Shown here piece after piece: positions 1 to 12,050 of a stretch of DNA of 64,000 nt (position 1 is the stretch's first letter; every line of letters starts with the position of its first letter). Both the position numbers and the translations under genes were made by a program. Origin of the DNA: Theropithecus gelada (Eukaryota; Chordata; Mammalia; Primates; Cercopithecidae); the NCBI RefSeq assembly GCF_003255815.1, contig NC_037682.1, positions 42,098,421 through 42,162,420 of the forward strand, written 5' to 3'. The notes beneath the pieces are model-generated. The model was not told the origin of the DNA. It worked only from the letters and a program-made list of their open reading frames with translations, and made no database searches.

Positions 1-1544
1 CTGAGCTGGCTTTAAGTTGGACAAATGCATTCTCATTTCTCATGGAGGCACACCTGAGTTCAGTGATCAGTATGGGTATGGTTTACACAGAGTAAGGAAC
101 CAGCAGGCAGGAGGAGCAAAGTAACCATTGGACTCACTGCTTTTTCCCTCATTTGTTAGAGGGGATACAGCAACACAATTCTTTATCTTTCAACATGTGC
201 ACATTTTGTGCCAGATACTATCTGAAGAAATGAGGATGAAATAGGAAACAAAAAAGACGAAAATTCCTCCCACAATGAGCTTGCCCTATAGGGGTGGAGA
301 CACTTGTTAGTGTGCCAGTGTTACACGGGTTTGTATTTTATTAATTATTGTGTCATTAAGGCTGTTGCAGGTGTCTAATAATAAATCCTGAGAAATGTAT
401 TGACTATCCGTAATGATTTTCAAGAACCGGGATTCGACATAGTGTGTCATTCTCAACAACTCTAAATATGGTCGTGTAGATCACATCCTCCCTCAGGAAA
501 GCAGAGGATAGAAAGGAAGACACGACTTTAAATGTTCTCAGGTATCAACCTCAAAATGTCACAGTGCCTAGACTTGGGAATGCAAACCCATCCTTTAAGG
601 TCATGACTGCAGTTGTATGTCTCTCAAGAAAAGATTTTCTGTCCTCTTAAAGAGGATTGTCATTTACAGACTTTTACAATATTTCTAAACAGAAATTTCA
701 GAAAGGTTATGGTGGCAAATTGCTAGTCTTGTGTTCTGTGAAAAAAAGTATTTTCTTACATTTTGTTTCTTTTTTAAATGTTGACACAATTTTATTTGCA
801 AAACATGACCTCCCTGCTCAGTGTAAAAAAAGTATCCCTCATTCTAAAAACTATATTCCAATTAATTTCAATCTGCGATAATTATAGAACTTTTTAAGAA
901 AACTGTGTTCTAGATATCAAAAGCTAAACATGTGAAGAAAACTATACAAATAGAATCATAAACTCCAGTATATGTGCTGTATTCATTTTTGTATTCTTTA
1001 TCTGAATTTTGCTTTAGTTTTTCTTCAACATTCTTATCCTTATAAGTGTTCACATTATTACTTAGGACAACCCATAACACATTTTATAATCAATAAGAAA
1101 CCATTTTTAAAAATATTGTCATGATGAGCTTGCAATTTCTCAGTTCTTCAATTTTACTACTGAAGTATTACATTTTGGCTAACAGATGCCAAGGTAGGAA
1201 AAGGCATTTAAAAAAAAAATTGAGGAATATATGAAAATGTGAAATTATTGTTTAGTAAAACAAGATAGGAATCATAATGTTCCTACTTGTAATTATGGTC
1301 AAAATGCTTATTTTGAAACAGATGCTTAATATGATACTTTTAATATGAATATTGATTTGTTATTTACAAAAATCTTCATATAGTTGGTATATTTAGACAT
1401 CATTTGTTTTCTTTTACTAAGAATTTAAATATTCTATTTGTAATTCAACTGCTACACTTCTATGTAGAAATACAAGTATAACTCACACACAAAACAGCAC
1501 ATGTAGAGTGTTGACCATTACTATTGCTGGGGAGGTATTGTCAG
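1..1544. other. AT-rich stretch with no recognised feature
   Basis: No gene or confident repeat is visible. The longest open frame (657-881, 74 codons) has no recognisable domain and no sign of splice context, so I treat it as chance. Confidence 0.5.
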
Positions 1545-1556
1545 AGAAAGAGGAAT

Positions 1557-1559
<3 letters not shown>

Positions 1560-1591
<32 letters not shown>

Positions 1592-1595
1592 TTTT
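1560..1595. repeat. (ATTT)n microsatellite in the Alu tail
   Basis: About nine tandem ATTT units form the tail of the antisense Alu. They arose from its poly(A) tail and are probably length-variable. Confidence 0.9.
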
Positions 1596-1876
1596 GAGAT
1601 GAGTTTTGCTCTTGTCACCCAGCCTGGAGTGCAGTGGCGCGATCTCCGCTCACCACTACCTCTGCCTCCTGGGTTCAAGCAATTCTCCTGCCTTAGCCTC
1701 CCGAGTAGCTGGGATTACAGGCATGTGCCACCGCACCCGGCTAGTTTTACATTTTTAGTAGAGATGGTATTTCACCATGTTGGTCAGGCGGGGCTCGAAC
1801 TCCTGACCTCAGGTGATCCACCCGCCTCAACCTCCCAAAGTGCTGGGATTACAGGCATGAGCCACCGTGCCCGGCC
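1560..1876 (-). mobile_element. AluS, full length, antisense
   Basis: The copy reads in reverse from a (TTTA)n-type tail (about 1560-1595) to the terminal GTGCCCGGCC. Both monomers are present. The phrase TCAGGTGATCCACC is typical of AluS. A perfect 15-bp target-site duplication, AGAAAGAGGAATTTA, flanks it at 1545-1559 and 1877-1891, which fixes the boundaries. The 122-codon open frame across it is Alu-derived and not a gene. Confidence 0.93.
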
Positions 1877-1891
1877 AGAAAGAGGAATTTA

Positions 1892-3099
1892 GAAAGATGT
1901 GGTTCTGTGTTTTGTTCATACAGAATGTTTCACTATGTCTAAGATAATACAGAATTTCCTCTGTGTGGCATTTTAGGTGACATTCCTAAACAGTGGAACT
2001 TAACGGAACAGATTTGTCTGACATAAAGATAATACACTACACTTAAAACATGCAGTGCCCAAATTAATCCAAATGTCTTTGTTTACCAAGGCTAGTTGTA
2101 GATTATCACACCTGCATTACGAAAAATACTCTAGTTTATACTCAAAGTGCTATATTAGTTAACTTATTATCAGTTTATGCCATTCATCAAGATGCTTGAT
2201 TAAATTTAACCAACTGGAACTTTTCCATGATCTCAAAGTATTGTCTAATATAAATCTATGTGATTATGATGAAATCTGGTAATTATTCTAAGTTTTTATT
2301 TTCTCATGTAAAATAACTATCTCTACCTCATAGGTATTTTCTGAGGTTTAACAAAGTTAGTACATATGAAAAACTCTGCTATATTTATAGCAGGTTATAA
2401 ATAACATGTTTTCTATTGTTATAGTTGACATATTTCAAAGGCATTCTACATTTTTAAACAAGCATCCTATTAGGTATGACTGACACCTATTCAAAATAAA
2501 TCCTTCTTTCTCATATGTTTGGTTTATCTTATTTGTGTGTACTCAAACCAAGTAAAATGCTGTAACTTTCTTACTCTTAATAATGTATCAATTTTCCCAT
2601 TTTAACAACTTCTGATATTTTGAGTTGTTAAATAATGAAAAGCTTTCCAACCACATCAACATAATTTTATTTTTAATAAAAAATTTATATCATTTTAATA
2701 ATGTTTCAGAGTTTTTAACAGTTGAAGTAGTATTTGAACACTGACAACCTCTCTAAGCTTCAATTAATTAATACTTGCATTGTATGTATTTAATAATATT
2801 TATTTATATAAAATGTTGGGCATATCACTGGCTGGTCAACAGTGTCTGAAGAGGGTAGACATCATACCTCTCTCACCTTCATCATGAATCATACAGGGAG
2901 TATGATTACCACAGCAGTGATCATCAAGATAGCTACAGGGAAGTCTTTTCCTTTGATTGAATCTGAAACATGATAGACTTTTTAAATTTAAAGTGTTATT
3001 TTTTACAATATTTATACTAGGGTAGAATATGTGTATTCTATTTACCTTTATGAATATTATTATAGTATTGCTCATGGCTGGCCTATAAAATATAGTAGT
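1892..3099. other. AT-rich stretch with no recognised feature
   Basis: No gene or confident repeat is seen. A 79-codon antisense frame (2836-3075) lacks any recognisable motif. Confidence 0.5.
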
Positions 3100-3387
3100 G
3101 GCTGGATGTGGTAGCTCACGCCTGTAATCCCAACACTTTGGGAGGCTGAGGCGGATGGATCACGAGGTCAGGAGTTCAAAACCAGCCTGGCCGATATGTT
3201 GAAACCCCATCTCTACTAAAAACACAAACATTAGCCAGGCGTGGTGGTGCGCACCTGTAATCCCAGATACTTGGAAGGTTGAGGCAGAAGAATTGTTTGA
3301 ACCCGGGAGGCGGAAGCTGCAGTGAGCCAAGATCACGCCACTGTACTCCTGCCTGGGCAACAGAGAGAGACTCCGAAAAAAAAAAAA
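3100..3387 (+). mobile_element. AluS, full length, sense
   Basis: The copy starts GGCTGGATGTGGT and ends in a 12-base A-tail. Both arms and the middle A-rich linker are present. Scattered CpG decay and changes such as CAACACTTTGG suggest AluS age. The flanks share only a short TAGTAGT-like match, so the target duplication is weak. Confidence 0.9.
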
Positions 3388-4370
3388 GTAGTAATAGTAA
3401 TGGTATTATTTGGCATTAGATGTTCTTCAACAGAATATAACTGAATATGCTATTACTTATTGATGTGATACATCTTTCAGGGTTTTTTAGTCAAATTATG
3501 ATTTAGAGAGAAAATCTGTAAGGAATTATTTTTTAATATGAAGCAATGATATTTCTAAAAATTAAAGGACAATTGAACATCAGCTAAGATAATCAACTTA
3601 AAACAGGACTCTATAGGTGTGAACCATTTAGAAAATCACTCGTTCAAAATGTCATTTTTTGAGCATAAAGAAAATCAATTTTAAGTAATTATAGTAATAA
3701 ACAGAAATAACTTATTTTACAGAAATTTTTTGGAGTTAAGAAAGTGATATTTTTCCACTTAGTTGATATAAGGGTACAAATAATTAAAAAATAGTATTGA
3801 TGATAAAATAAGCAAGTATTCCAAAATGTAGTTGTTTAGCTAGCAGCTCTTTACATTGTCATTTCTTTAATAAATATTCAACACTTCTCTCTTAGTAATT
3901 GCTAGAATTATAAATACAATTATAACATTCTGAAAAAGTCCCTTTTATAGCAATACTATTAAACATAATGAAACAAAAGCAGAAAGCAAATAAAATATTT
4001 TAGAAAATGATTCTTTTATTAAACTGTGAAAACTCAATTATATATATTTTTAATTGCTATTTTGTTATATGATCTGCCTGATTTCAATTTCTTGTCCCTT
4101 AATTTAAGCTTGGATAAGATCTATATATTACCAGTCTTAATAATTAAAACATTCAGTCTGATTTATTTCCTCTTATTTACTCTAACTTTTTAATTTGAGG
4201 AATCTCAAACATATAAAAGTTTGAAAGAATATTACAAGGACCACCCTTATAGTCTATATTTAAATTCATCAGTTCCTAAAATATTTCTATATTTGCTTGT
4301 TTTCTCTTTTTCTCAAATGCAGATAAATATCCTTCACTATGTCTCTGTCTCTTCCAATCTCTCTGTATGT

Positions 4371-4373
<3 letters not shown>
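3388..4373. other. AT-rich stretch with no recognised feature
   Basis: Low-GC sequence with many short A and T runs. I see no gene, RNA or classifiable repeat. Confidence 0.5.

Positions 4374-4420
<47 letters not shown>
4374..4420. repeat. (TG)n(TA)n microsatellite
   Basis: About 19 uninterrupted TG units run to 4412, followed by four TA units. A short ACACACAC block lies downstream at about 4433-4440. Alternating purine-pyrimidine tracts of this length can adopt Z-DNA and usually vary in length. Confidence 0.95.
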
Positions 4421-4421
<1 letters not shown>

Positions 4422-4720
4422 GGTATCTACATACACACACGTATAAATTAATATATGACATACTTTTTCTAGAATCATTTAAAGGCTACAGTAAAACGTA
4501 TCATCCTAAGTAGTTTATATCTTCTTAAAACAAGAACATCCCCATATATAACATAATAAAATTTCACAACCAAGGAACCTACCATTATCCACAATATAGA
4601 TTTTAATATTATCCAAGATTATATTTTATTTTTAAATTTTCCAAATTCTTCCAAAGAAAATCTTTTATAGAGTTCTAAAAATATTTGGGACCCAGTTGAC
4701 TAATTTAAGATGGCTGGCTC

Positions 4721-5014
4721 GGCCACAGTGGCTCACGCCTATAATCCCAGCACTCTGGAAGTCTGAGGTGGTCGAATCACGAGGTCAGGAGATCGAGACC
4801 ATCCTGGTTAACACGGTGAAACCCCGTCTCTACTAAAAATACAAAAAATTAGCCGGGCGTGGTGGCAGGCGCCTGTAGTCCCAGCTACTCAGGAGGCTGA
4901 GGCAGGAGAATGGCGTGAACCCGGGAGGCAGAGCTTGCAGTGAGCCCAGATAGCGCCACTGCAGTCCAGCCTGGGCGAAAGCATGAGACTGTCTCAAAAA
5001 AAGAAAAAAAAAAA
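4721..5014 (+). mobile_element. AluY, sense, inserted at the 5' end of the old L1
   Basis: A full-length Alu with GAGATCGAGACCATCCTGG and GGAGAATGGCGTGAACCC, both AluY/AluSc-type features. The 14-bp duplication AAGATGGCTGGCTC flanks it exactly (4707-4720 and 5015-5028). The tail is A-rich with one G. The duplicated site is itself part of the L1 5' end. Confidence 0.92.
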
Positions 5015-6639
5015 AAGATGGCTGGCTCATGGCATTTCATACTCACTTCCTTCCCTAGAAGAACCAAAACAGCAAGCAAGTAGATAGTCGCATTTCAAAC
5101 AGATCATTCAAAAAGGAACACTGGAATTCAACAGAGAGTGACAGGCAATACCTAAAGCAAGAAAGGAGTAGGAATTGAGCCAGACTGTTTGGCCAGAATT
5201 GGATTGTTGCTGAGACTACCCTCCCAATATGGGGAACGGGCAAGCGAGAGACCCTCAGTGATTTACATACTCACCATAGAGTCCTGCAATTCTAGCCACA
5301 GGAGAGCCCTTGGATCCTTGCAGGACCTGAAACTAACATAATGACCTTCCAGAAGGTTGTGTGATGGCACTGCCCCAGAGAAGCTCATGCTAGGTCCCAT
5401 ACATTTCCTGAGTCCTCAGTAGCTACAGGAAGGTGGCATTTTAGAACTCCCACAATGGACTGCACACTGTCCGGGAGCCTAGCATTGTTGGGAATGAGGT
5501 GTAAGAGAAGCATGGACTGCTGCCCCAGGGCTTAGGCATGAACAACCATGAGCTACCACACCCAAGGCCAAGGCACAACCCAATAGTGGACTGCCACTTT
5601 TCAGACTGAGGTAAGAGAGAGGCACCATTCTAGAATCCAGCTCCCAACAGAGTGTGCACTGTCCTGGAGCCTGTCTGTGCCGGGGTTAATGTGCAAGAGA
5701 AGTTACAACTACTGCAAGAGAGACTGTGGGCTACAGGCCTCGGGCTGAGGAATGAGTGGCACATTTGCTTTTTACCTGCAGTCCTAGGATGCAGAGACTG
5801 AAAGTGGCACCCTCCTCCCCCAGTGGCAAGGCCAGCCACTGCTGCTCCCTATTCAAGCATTCCACCAGTGGCCTAGTGATTACCCAACATGTGACTACCA
5901 TGACAGTTGCCTATACACATAATCAGGGGGCCCGAGGACTAGCCAGCCTGGCTTGGCTTTGTTTGTCTCCACTCCATGCCAGAGCACAGCACCCACAGGC
6001 CAGAGAATTGCTCAACTTTGCCCATTATCAATAGCAACACTACTCCCAGGGACCTGAGGTTGGGCCTACTCACCTGGCTGCTACTACCATAGCTAGGACC
6101 TACCTGTATGTGCCAACTGTGGGCCTGGTGACTGGTCTGTCCAGTCCATTGCAGCTACTACCGATGATAGTAAATGCTTCTTGGGACTCAGAGGCTCATC
6201 CCACCACTGCCATTGCAATTGCCTATTCCACACTGGCTGGCCAGGGCTCTGAGAACCCACCTACCTGCCAGTCCCACTGGTGATACTACTGGATTACAAG
6301 TAAGCCATGTGGAGGTCCAAGAATGAGTCCACCTGGATTAACTAACACTGGTGTAGTGTATGCCCACCATCCCCCAAGAATAGGCATGCTTAGCTCATTG
6401 CTGCCACCACTTGGGCCTGAGTACTGCTGTACCTGGTGTCCCAGTCCCCAGCAAACCTGTACCACAGACTCCACTAATAACTACACCCCAAGCTACCGAA
6501 TAAATCTCAGATACTACTAACACTGTTTATGTCCAAAGAAACCATGCAGATACTACACTACTGCATGCACTCAGAATCAAAGCCAAAGTGCCATCCCTAC
6601 CCAACGCCATCAATTCATCCTCAGGAAAAATGTCCTCTC

Positions 6640-7660
6640 TACAAAAGCAAATTAAAAAAAAGAAAAAGAAAAAGGAAGAAGCAATTGATACACTGGATAC
6701 ATAGATATCAACATAAGGACACAAGAAACAGAAAAAAAGCAAAGAGATAAAATACCTCCAAAGGAACACAATAATTCTCTGGAAAGAGATCCCAACCACA
6801 AAGAAATCCATGAAATACCAAAAATAAAATTCAAATTATTGATTTTAAAGAAGCTTGAAGAGATATAAGAGACTATTGAAAAACAATACAAAAAAAAAAC
6901 AAACAAACAGAAAAACAATTCAGGGTATTAATGAAAAATGTACAAAAGAGATAGGTATTATAAAAAAAGAACCAAACAGAAATTCTAGAACTGAAGAACT
7001 CATTGATTAAAATACAAAATACATTCAAAAGCTTCAATAATAGACCAGATCAAGCAAAAGAGAAAATTTCAGAAGTTGGAGACAGGTCTTTTGAAATAAT
7101 CTGGTCAGATAAAAGTAAAAAAGTGAGGAAGAAAGAACTTTTAAAAAATGTACAAAGCCTTTGTGATACATGTGACACCATAAAGTGACCAAATATATGT
7201 GTTGTCGATATCTTAGAAGGTGATAAGAGAATAAAAACTTTCAAAAACCTATTTAATGAAATAATAGATGAAAACTTCTCACCTCTAGCAAAAGATATAG
7301 ACATCCAGAGACAGGAAGCCCAGCAATCCCTAAAATTATACAATGGAAAAAGATCTTCTCCATCCCCCATTATAGTCAAAACGTTTCAAGTGAATGACAA
7401 AAAGAAAATTCTAAAAACAGCAAAATAAAATTATCTAGTCACCTATAAAGAAAATTCCAACAGACTAACAGTGAATATTTCAGCAGAAACCTTACAGGCC
7501 AAAAGAGAATTGATAACATATTCAAATTTCATAAAGAATAAGAAAATATCAGTGAAGGGTACTATATCCCATAAAACTATCATTTAAAATGAAGGAGAAA
7601 TAAAATATTTCCTAGACAAGCAAATGCTGAAGGAATTTGTGACCACTAGACCATATGACC
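6640..7660 (+). pseudogene. Degenerate L1 ORF1 of the old element
   Basis: ORF1 of LINE-1 encodes an RNA-binding chaperone with an N-terminal coiled coil, an RRM and a C-terminal domain. Here only eroded phrases survive: a lysine-rich start near 6650, GAAATTCTAGAACTGAAG at about 6979-6996 (the coiled-coil to RRM region), AGCAGAAACCTTACAGGCC at about 7482-7500 (the SAETLQA motif region) and GTGACCACTAGACC at about 7639-7652 near the C-terminus. Many stops and indels interrupt it, and the longest surviving frame is about 60 codons. It cannot encode a functional protein. Boundaries are approximate. Confidence 0.7.
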
Positions 7661-7664
7661 TTTC

Positions 7665-7778
7665 ACTTCCAGGTTTAGGACCCCCTTGAGCATTTCCCCC
7701 AAGAAAATAGTCTGATTTTCATCTTTTTTGTTGTTGTTGTTGTCATTTACTGGAAATGTTTAGGCTAAACCTGGAAGT
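7665..7778. repeat. 14-bp inverted repeat enclosing an 86-bp segment
   Basis: The arms ACTTCCAGGTTTAG (7665-7678) and CTAAACCTGGAAGT (7765-7778) are perfect reverse complements. Between them lies sequence unlike L1, including (TTG)5 at about 7728-7742. It sits between ORF1 remnants and the ORF1/ORF2 spacer of the old L1. It could be a small inserted foldback element or a local template-switch product. Confidence 0.7.
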
Positions 7779-7899
7779 AGAAGAATGCCAATTACCATAA
7801 TTAAAACAATAAAAAATACAAAACTCATTAGTAAATCCAATACTCAAATGAAGAAAACATTTAAATGGTACTACTAAAGACAATCAGCAATTTAAAAGG

Positions 7900-8984
7900 A
7901 CACAATCCTAAAAGTCATATAGAACCAAGAAGCCAGAATAGCCAAAAAAAAATTCTGATCAAAAAGAACAAAACTGGAGGGATCACACTACATAATTTCC
8001 AAATATAAGTCTGTAGTAACCAAAACAGCATGATATTGGTATAAAAATAGACACACAGATACATGGAAGAGAATAAAGAACTCATAAACATATTCACGTA
8101 TTTATAGTCAACCAGTTTTTAGCAAGTCTCCAAGAACATGTACTTGAAAATGGACACTTTCTTCAGTAAATAGTTCTGGGGAAATTGGATATCCATATGC
8201 AGAAGAAATAAACTGAATCCCTATATCTCATCACACACAAAAATCAACTCAAGATGGATTACAGACTTAAACATAAGACTCAAAACTATAAAAATACCAG
8301 AGGAAAACATAGGGCAAACACTTTAGGACATTAGTCTAGGCAAATATATTATGGCTAAGACCTTAAAAGCACAGAAAACTAAAACAAAAATAGACAAATG
8401 AAACTACAATAAACTTAAAAAAAAAAAAAAAACCTGCTTCCAAAGGAAAGAGTGAAGAGACAAATTGTTGAGTGGGAGAAAATATTTAAAACTATATATC
8501 TGACAAATGACTAGTATTCAGAATATATGAGGAACTCAACCCAACAGTAAAGAGTAATTTCATTAAAAAGTAGTCAAAGGACATGACTACACAAAGAAGG
8601 CATGAAAATGGCCAACAGGTATATGAAAAATGCTCAACGTCACTAATTACTAGTGAAATGCAATCAAAACAATGAGATAATACAGTATTCCAGTTAGAAT
8701 GGCGAATATTATAAAAACAAAACATAGCAATTGCTGGAGAGGACATGGAGAAATAGAAACTCTTATACACTGTGGGTGGGAGTTTAAATTAGTACAACCA
8801 CTATGGAAAACAGAATGGTGATTTCTCAAAAACTAAAAACAGAACTACAAGTGATCCAGCAATCACACTACTCAATGTCTATCTAAAATATAGGAAATAT
8901 ACTACAATGTTTATCACAGAATTATTCACAATAACAAAAATAAGGAAACTAAGGTTCTATCAACAGATGATTGAGTCAAGAAAT

Positions 8985-9026
<42 letters not shown>

Positions 9027-9165
9027 GAAATACTATTTGGCCATTTAAAAAATGAATTCATGTCATTTGCAGCAACATAAATGGAACTGGAAGTCATTGT
9101 TTTAAGTAAAATAACCTAGGCACAGAAAGACAAATACTGCATGTTCCCACTCATATGTTGAAGCT
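7900..9165 (+). pseudogene. C-terminal remnant of L1 ORF2
   Basis: The DNA matches the post-reverse-transcriptase part of L1 ORF2. Recognisable phrases are AAAACTGGAGGGATCACAC (the KAGGI motif region), AACCAAAACAGCATGATATTGG, ATGGCGAATATTATAAAAAC, and the Cys-rich-domain phrase GCTGGAGAGGACATGGAG. Stops and indels break every frame. The endonuclease and the FADD-type catalytic box lie in the deleted interval, so the remnant is inert. Confidence 0.75.
8989..9024. repeat. (CA)n microsatellite inside the old L1
   Basis: About 18 CA units sit where L1 elements normally carry a short TATATACACAATGGAATAC phrase. The array therefore looks like an in-place expansion of a pre-existing short CA seed. 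Confidence 0.95.
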
Positions 9166-9369
9166 AAAAATTTGATCTCATAAAGGTAGAGAGTGGAATG
9201 ATGAGTAATAGAGGCTGGGAAGGGTAGGTGAGTGGGAGAAGAGAGATAACCAGAGGAAGATTAATGGGTAAAAACATACAGCACAACAAAATGTATATGT
9301 TTTATCATTTGACAGCAGAACAGAGTGTCTATATTTAACAGCAATGTATGTATATTTCAAAGCAGCTAA

Positions 9370-9490
9370 AAGACAGGCACAGTGGCTCATGCCTGTAATT
9401 CCAGCACTTTGGGAGGTTGTTGTGGGCGAATTGCTTGAGCTCAGGAGCTCAAGACCAGCCTGTGAAACAAGGTGAAACCCCATCTCTACT

Positions 9491-9515
<25 letters not shown>
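9370..9515 (+). mobile_element. Free left Alu monomer (FLAM-like), sense
   Basis: Only the left arm is present: GGCACAGTGGCTCATGCC through CATCTCTACT, then a pure A-tail of about 25. There is no middle linker and no right arm. The surrounding L1 3'UTR resumes just after it (AGTAGCTAAAAAAGAGGACTTG). A truncated AluJ is the alternative. Confidence 0.8.
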
Positions 9516-9521
<6 letters not shown>

Positions 9522-9690
9522 TAAGTAGCTAAAAAAGAGGACTTGCATAGTATCCAACATATAGAATCAAAAAATAATTCAAGTAATTTTCACCTCAAAT
9601 ATCCTGAGTTGATCATTAAATAGTCTATGCATGTAACAGAATAACACACATACCTCATAAATATGTAAAATATTGTGTATCAAATTAAAA

Positions 9691-10224
9691 AATAAAAAAT
9701 TCAGAATTCAAATAAATGTATATGTTGATCAATATTTTAAAATAATTAAAATAAACAAAATAATTACTTATAACTCAAAGCTCTAATTTTTAAATAATGG
9801 GGATGGAAATGTAATATGAGTGGATTTAAGTCTAGAATCTGTGGCTGTAACTTGGATGCTATTTATAATATATCTGAAATCCATGTCCTAATTAATTCAT
9901 AAAGTTGTTAGTACATTTTATTTACAAGAATATGCAGAATCTCAAGCATGTTTATTATGTTCTTAGGAAAGAAAAAAGAAGCTCTGTTTAAAAGAACATA
10001 TAACCCTGTTTAATAAACATCAATCTGGAACCACAAATCAAGAAAGAATTCTTTATTTGTAAAGAAAAAAAATGTTTATTAACATTCCAGGTTTGGGAAA
10101 AAAACTATATGTATTTTATATATATAGTTATGTATGTATCACCATATCCTAGTTTTCTAAACTAATTTTCATAGATTCAGAAACTAAAGTTCATAGATTG
10201 AAAGGTTTTTTTTGTTTGTTTTTT
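9691..10224. other. AT-rich stretch with no recognised feature
   Basis: Contains a short TATATATA patch near 10118-10128 and a T/G-rich run before the next Alu. No gene or classifiable repeat is seen. Confidence 0.45.
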
Positions 10225-10520
10225 GGTTGGGTACAGTGGCTCATGCCTATAATACCAGTATTTCAGGAGGACAAGTCAGGAAGATTGCTTGAGGTCAAGA
10301 GTTCAAGACTAGTCAGGGTAACAAGACCTTGTCTCTACAAAATATTTTTTAAAAATAGCTGAACGTGGTGGTATTCACCTGTAGCCCTAGCTACTCAGGA
10401 GGCTGAAACAGCAGGCTAGCTCGAGCCCAGGAATTTGAGGCTGCAGTGAGCTCTAATTGAGCTACTTGCCCGCCACCCTGTCTGAGTGATAGAGTGAGAC
10501 CTTGCCTCAAAAAAAAAAAA
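10225..10520 (+). mobile_element. AluJ, full length, sense
   Basis: A highly diverged dimeric Alu with GCTTGAGGTCAAGAG, CAGTCAGGGTAACAAG and GAGCCCAGGAATTTGAGGCTGCAGTGAGC, all AluJ features. The 12-base A-tail ends at 10520. It belongs to the oldest Alu subfamily in the window. Confidence 0.88.
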
Positions 10521-10830
10521 TGTTTTTCGCATTTTTATTTTGAAATTATTATAGATGCACAAAAAGCTGTAGAAATAGTATAAAGAAATTCTGTGTACCC
10601 TTCACCCAAGTTGCTTCATTAATTATATCTTCTATAAATATAGTCCTATATCAAATCTAGGGAATTAACATTGGTATCAACTATGTGTATGGTTCTGTGT
10701 CACTGTTCTCATATGTGGAGATTTATATAACAACAACTGTATTGAAGATACACAACTATTCCATCACAACGAAGATCTCTCTTCTGCTACCTACTTCTTC
10801 ACAGTGACTCCACTTCTTCCCTACCATTTT
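10521..10830. repeat. Probable old L1 (L1M/L1ME type) fragment
   Basis: The run from TTTTGAAATTATTATAGATG through CCATCACAACGAAGATCTCTC is a phrase common in old mammalian L1-derived repeats. Orientation and subfamily cannot be fixed by eye, and a non-L1 ancient repeat is possible. Confidence 0.4.
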
Positions 10831-11249
10831 AAACTTTTTTTTGCCCTGTACTTGAATATAATATATACCTATATTTTATAATTTTTAATAATTTTAATCA
10901 TCCAACAATGAAAACTAGCACTTTCTGTTTTCTTACAGCATGCTCAGTTAAAAAAATAAAGTTCATTATGAACTGCTTTACAATAATGTTAGGACTGCAA
11001 ATATATGCAAACCTTATATTGACAAATTGGTATTTTTTTAATACTTTAAGTTCTACGGTACAGGTGCACAACGTGCCAGTTTGTTACATATGTATACATG
11101 TGCTATGTTGGTGTGCTGCACCCATTAACTCGTCATTTACATTAGGTATATCTCCTAATGCTATCCTTCCCCCTCTCCCCTCCGATGACCCCATAACATG
11201 CCCCAGTATGTAATGTTCCCCATCCTGTGTCCAAGTGTTCTCATTGCTC

Positions 11250-12050
11250 AATTCCCAACTGTGAGTGAGAACATGTGGTGTTTGATTTTCTGTCCTTGTG
11301 ATAGTTTGCTCAGAATGATGGTTTCCAGCTTCATCCACGTCCCTAAAAGGACACGAACTCATCATTTTTTATGGCTGCGTAGTATTCCATGGTGTATATG
11401 TGCCACATTTTCTTAATCCAGTCTATCATTGATGGACATTTGGGTTGGTCCCAAGTCTTTGCTATTGTGAATAGTGCCACAATAAACATACATGTTCATG
11501 TGTCTTTATAGCAGCATGATTTATAATCCTTTGGGTATATACCCAGTAATGGAATGGCTAGGTCAAATGGTACTTCTAGTTCTAGACCCTTGAGGAATTG
11601 TCACACTGTCTTCCACAATGGTTGAACTAGTTTACAATCCCACCAACAGTGTAAAAGTGTTCCTATTTCTCCACATCCTCTCCAGCACCTGTTGTTTCCT
11701 GACTTTTTAACGATTGCCATTCTAACTGGTGTGAGATGGTATGTCATTGTGGTTTTGATTTGCATTTCTCTGATGGCCAGTGATGATGAGCATTTTTTCA
11801 TGTGTCTGTTGGCTGCATAAATGTCTTCTTTTGAGAAGTATCTGTTCATATTATTCACCCACTTTTTGATGGGGTTGTTTGATTTTTTCTTGTAAATTTG
11901 TTTAAGTTCTTTGTAGATTCTGGATATTAGCCCTTTGTCAGATAGGTAGATTGTAAAAATTTTCTCCCATTCTGTAGGATGCCTGTTCACTCTGATGGTA
12001 GTTTCTTTTGCTGTGCAGAAGCTCTTTGGTTTAATTAGATCCCATTTGTC
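11250..12050 (-). pseudogene. L1PA ORF2, C-terminal fragment
   Basis: This is the part of ORF2 downstream of the deletion. The minus-strand frame at 11990-11601 keeps the cysteine-rich C-terminal region with the motif NNRCWRGCGEIGTLLHCWWD, which in L1 contributes to RNA binding and retrotransposition. It is out of continuous frame with the upstream half and further broken before its natural end near 11250. No product is expected. Confidence 0.85.

Larger units (their letters stand above)
4705..9690 (+). mobile_element. Old LINE-1 (L1M type), internally deleted, sense
   Basis: The 5' end is marked by AAGATGGCTGGCTC, which resembles the AAGATGG motif at L1 5' ends; an AluY has split it. From 5029 a GC-richer 5'UTR runs to about 6600, followed by degenerate ORF1 (about 6640-7660), then a jump straight into the last third of ORF2 (from about 7900) and a 3'UTR ending near 9690. 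Most of ORF2, including the endonuclease and reverse transcriptase, is missing. The 3'UTR phrase (drifted from GACTATAGTTAACAATG) and the CATACCTCATAAATATG ending fit L1MA/L1MB. The subfamily is an inference. Confidence 0.75.

Noticed and set aside
1524..1892. 122-codon plus-strand open frame
   Set aside because: It is a translation of the antisense AluS (poly-LFIY start from the ATTT tail, then the typical Alu peptide). Similar frames at 23513-23818, 48490-48693 and 55510-55886 are the same artefact.
5630..6034. GC-richer block with frames on both strands, considered as an exon
   Set aside because: It lies inside the 5'UTR of the old L1 (4705-9690), with repetitive GCAGAGACTG-type text and no splice sites in a consistent frame.
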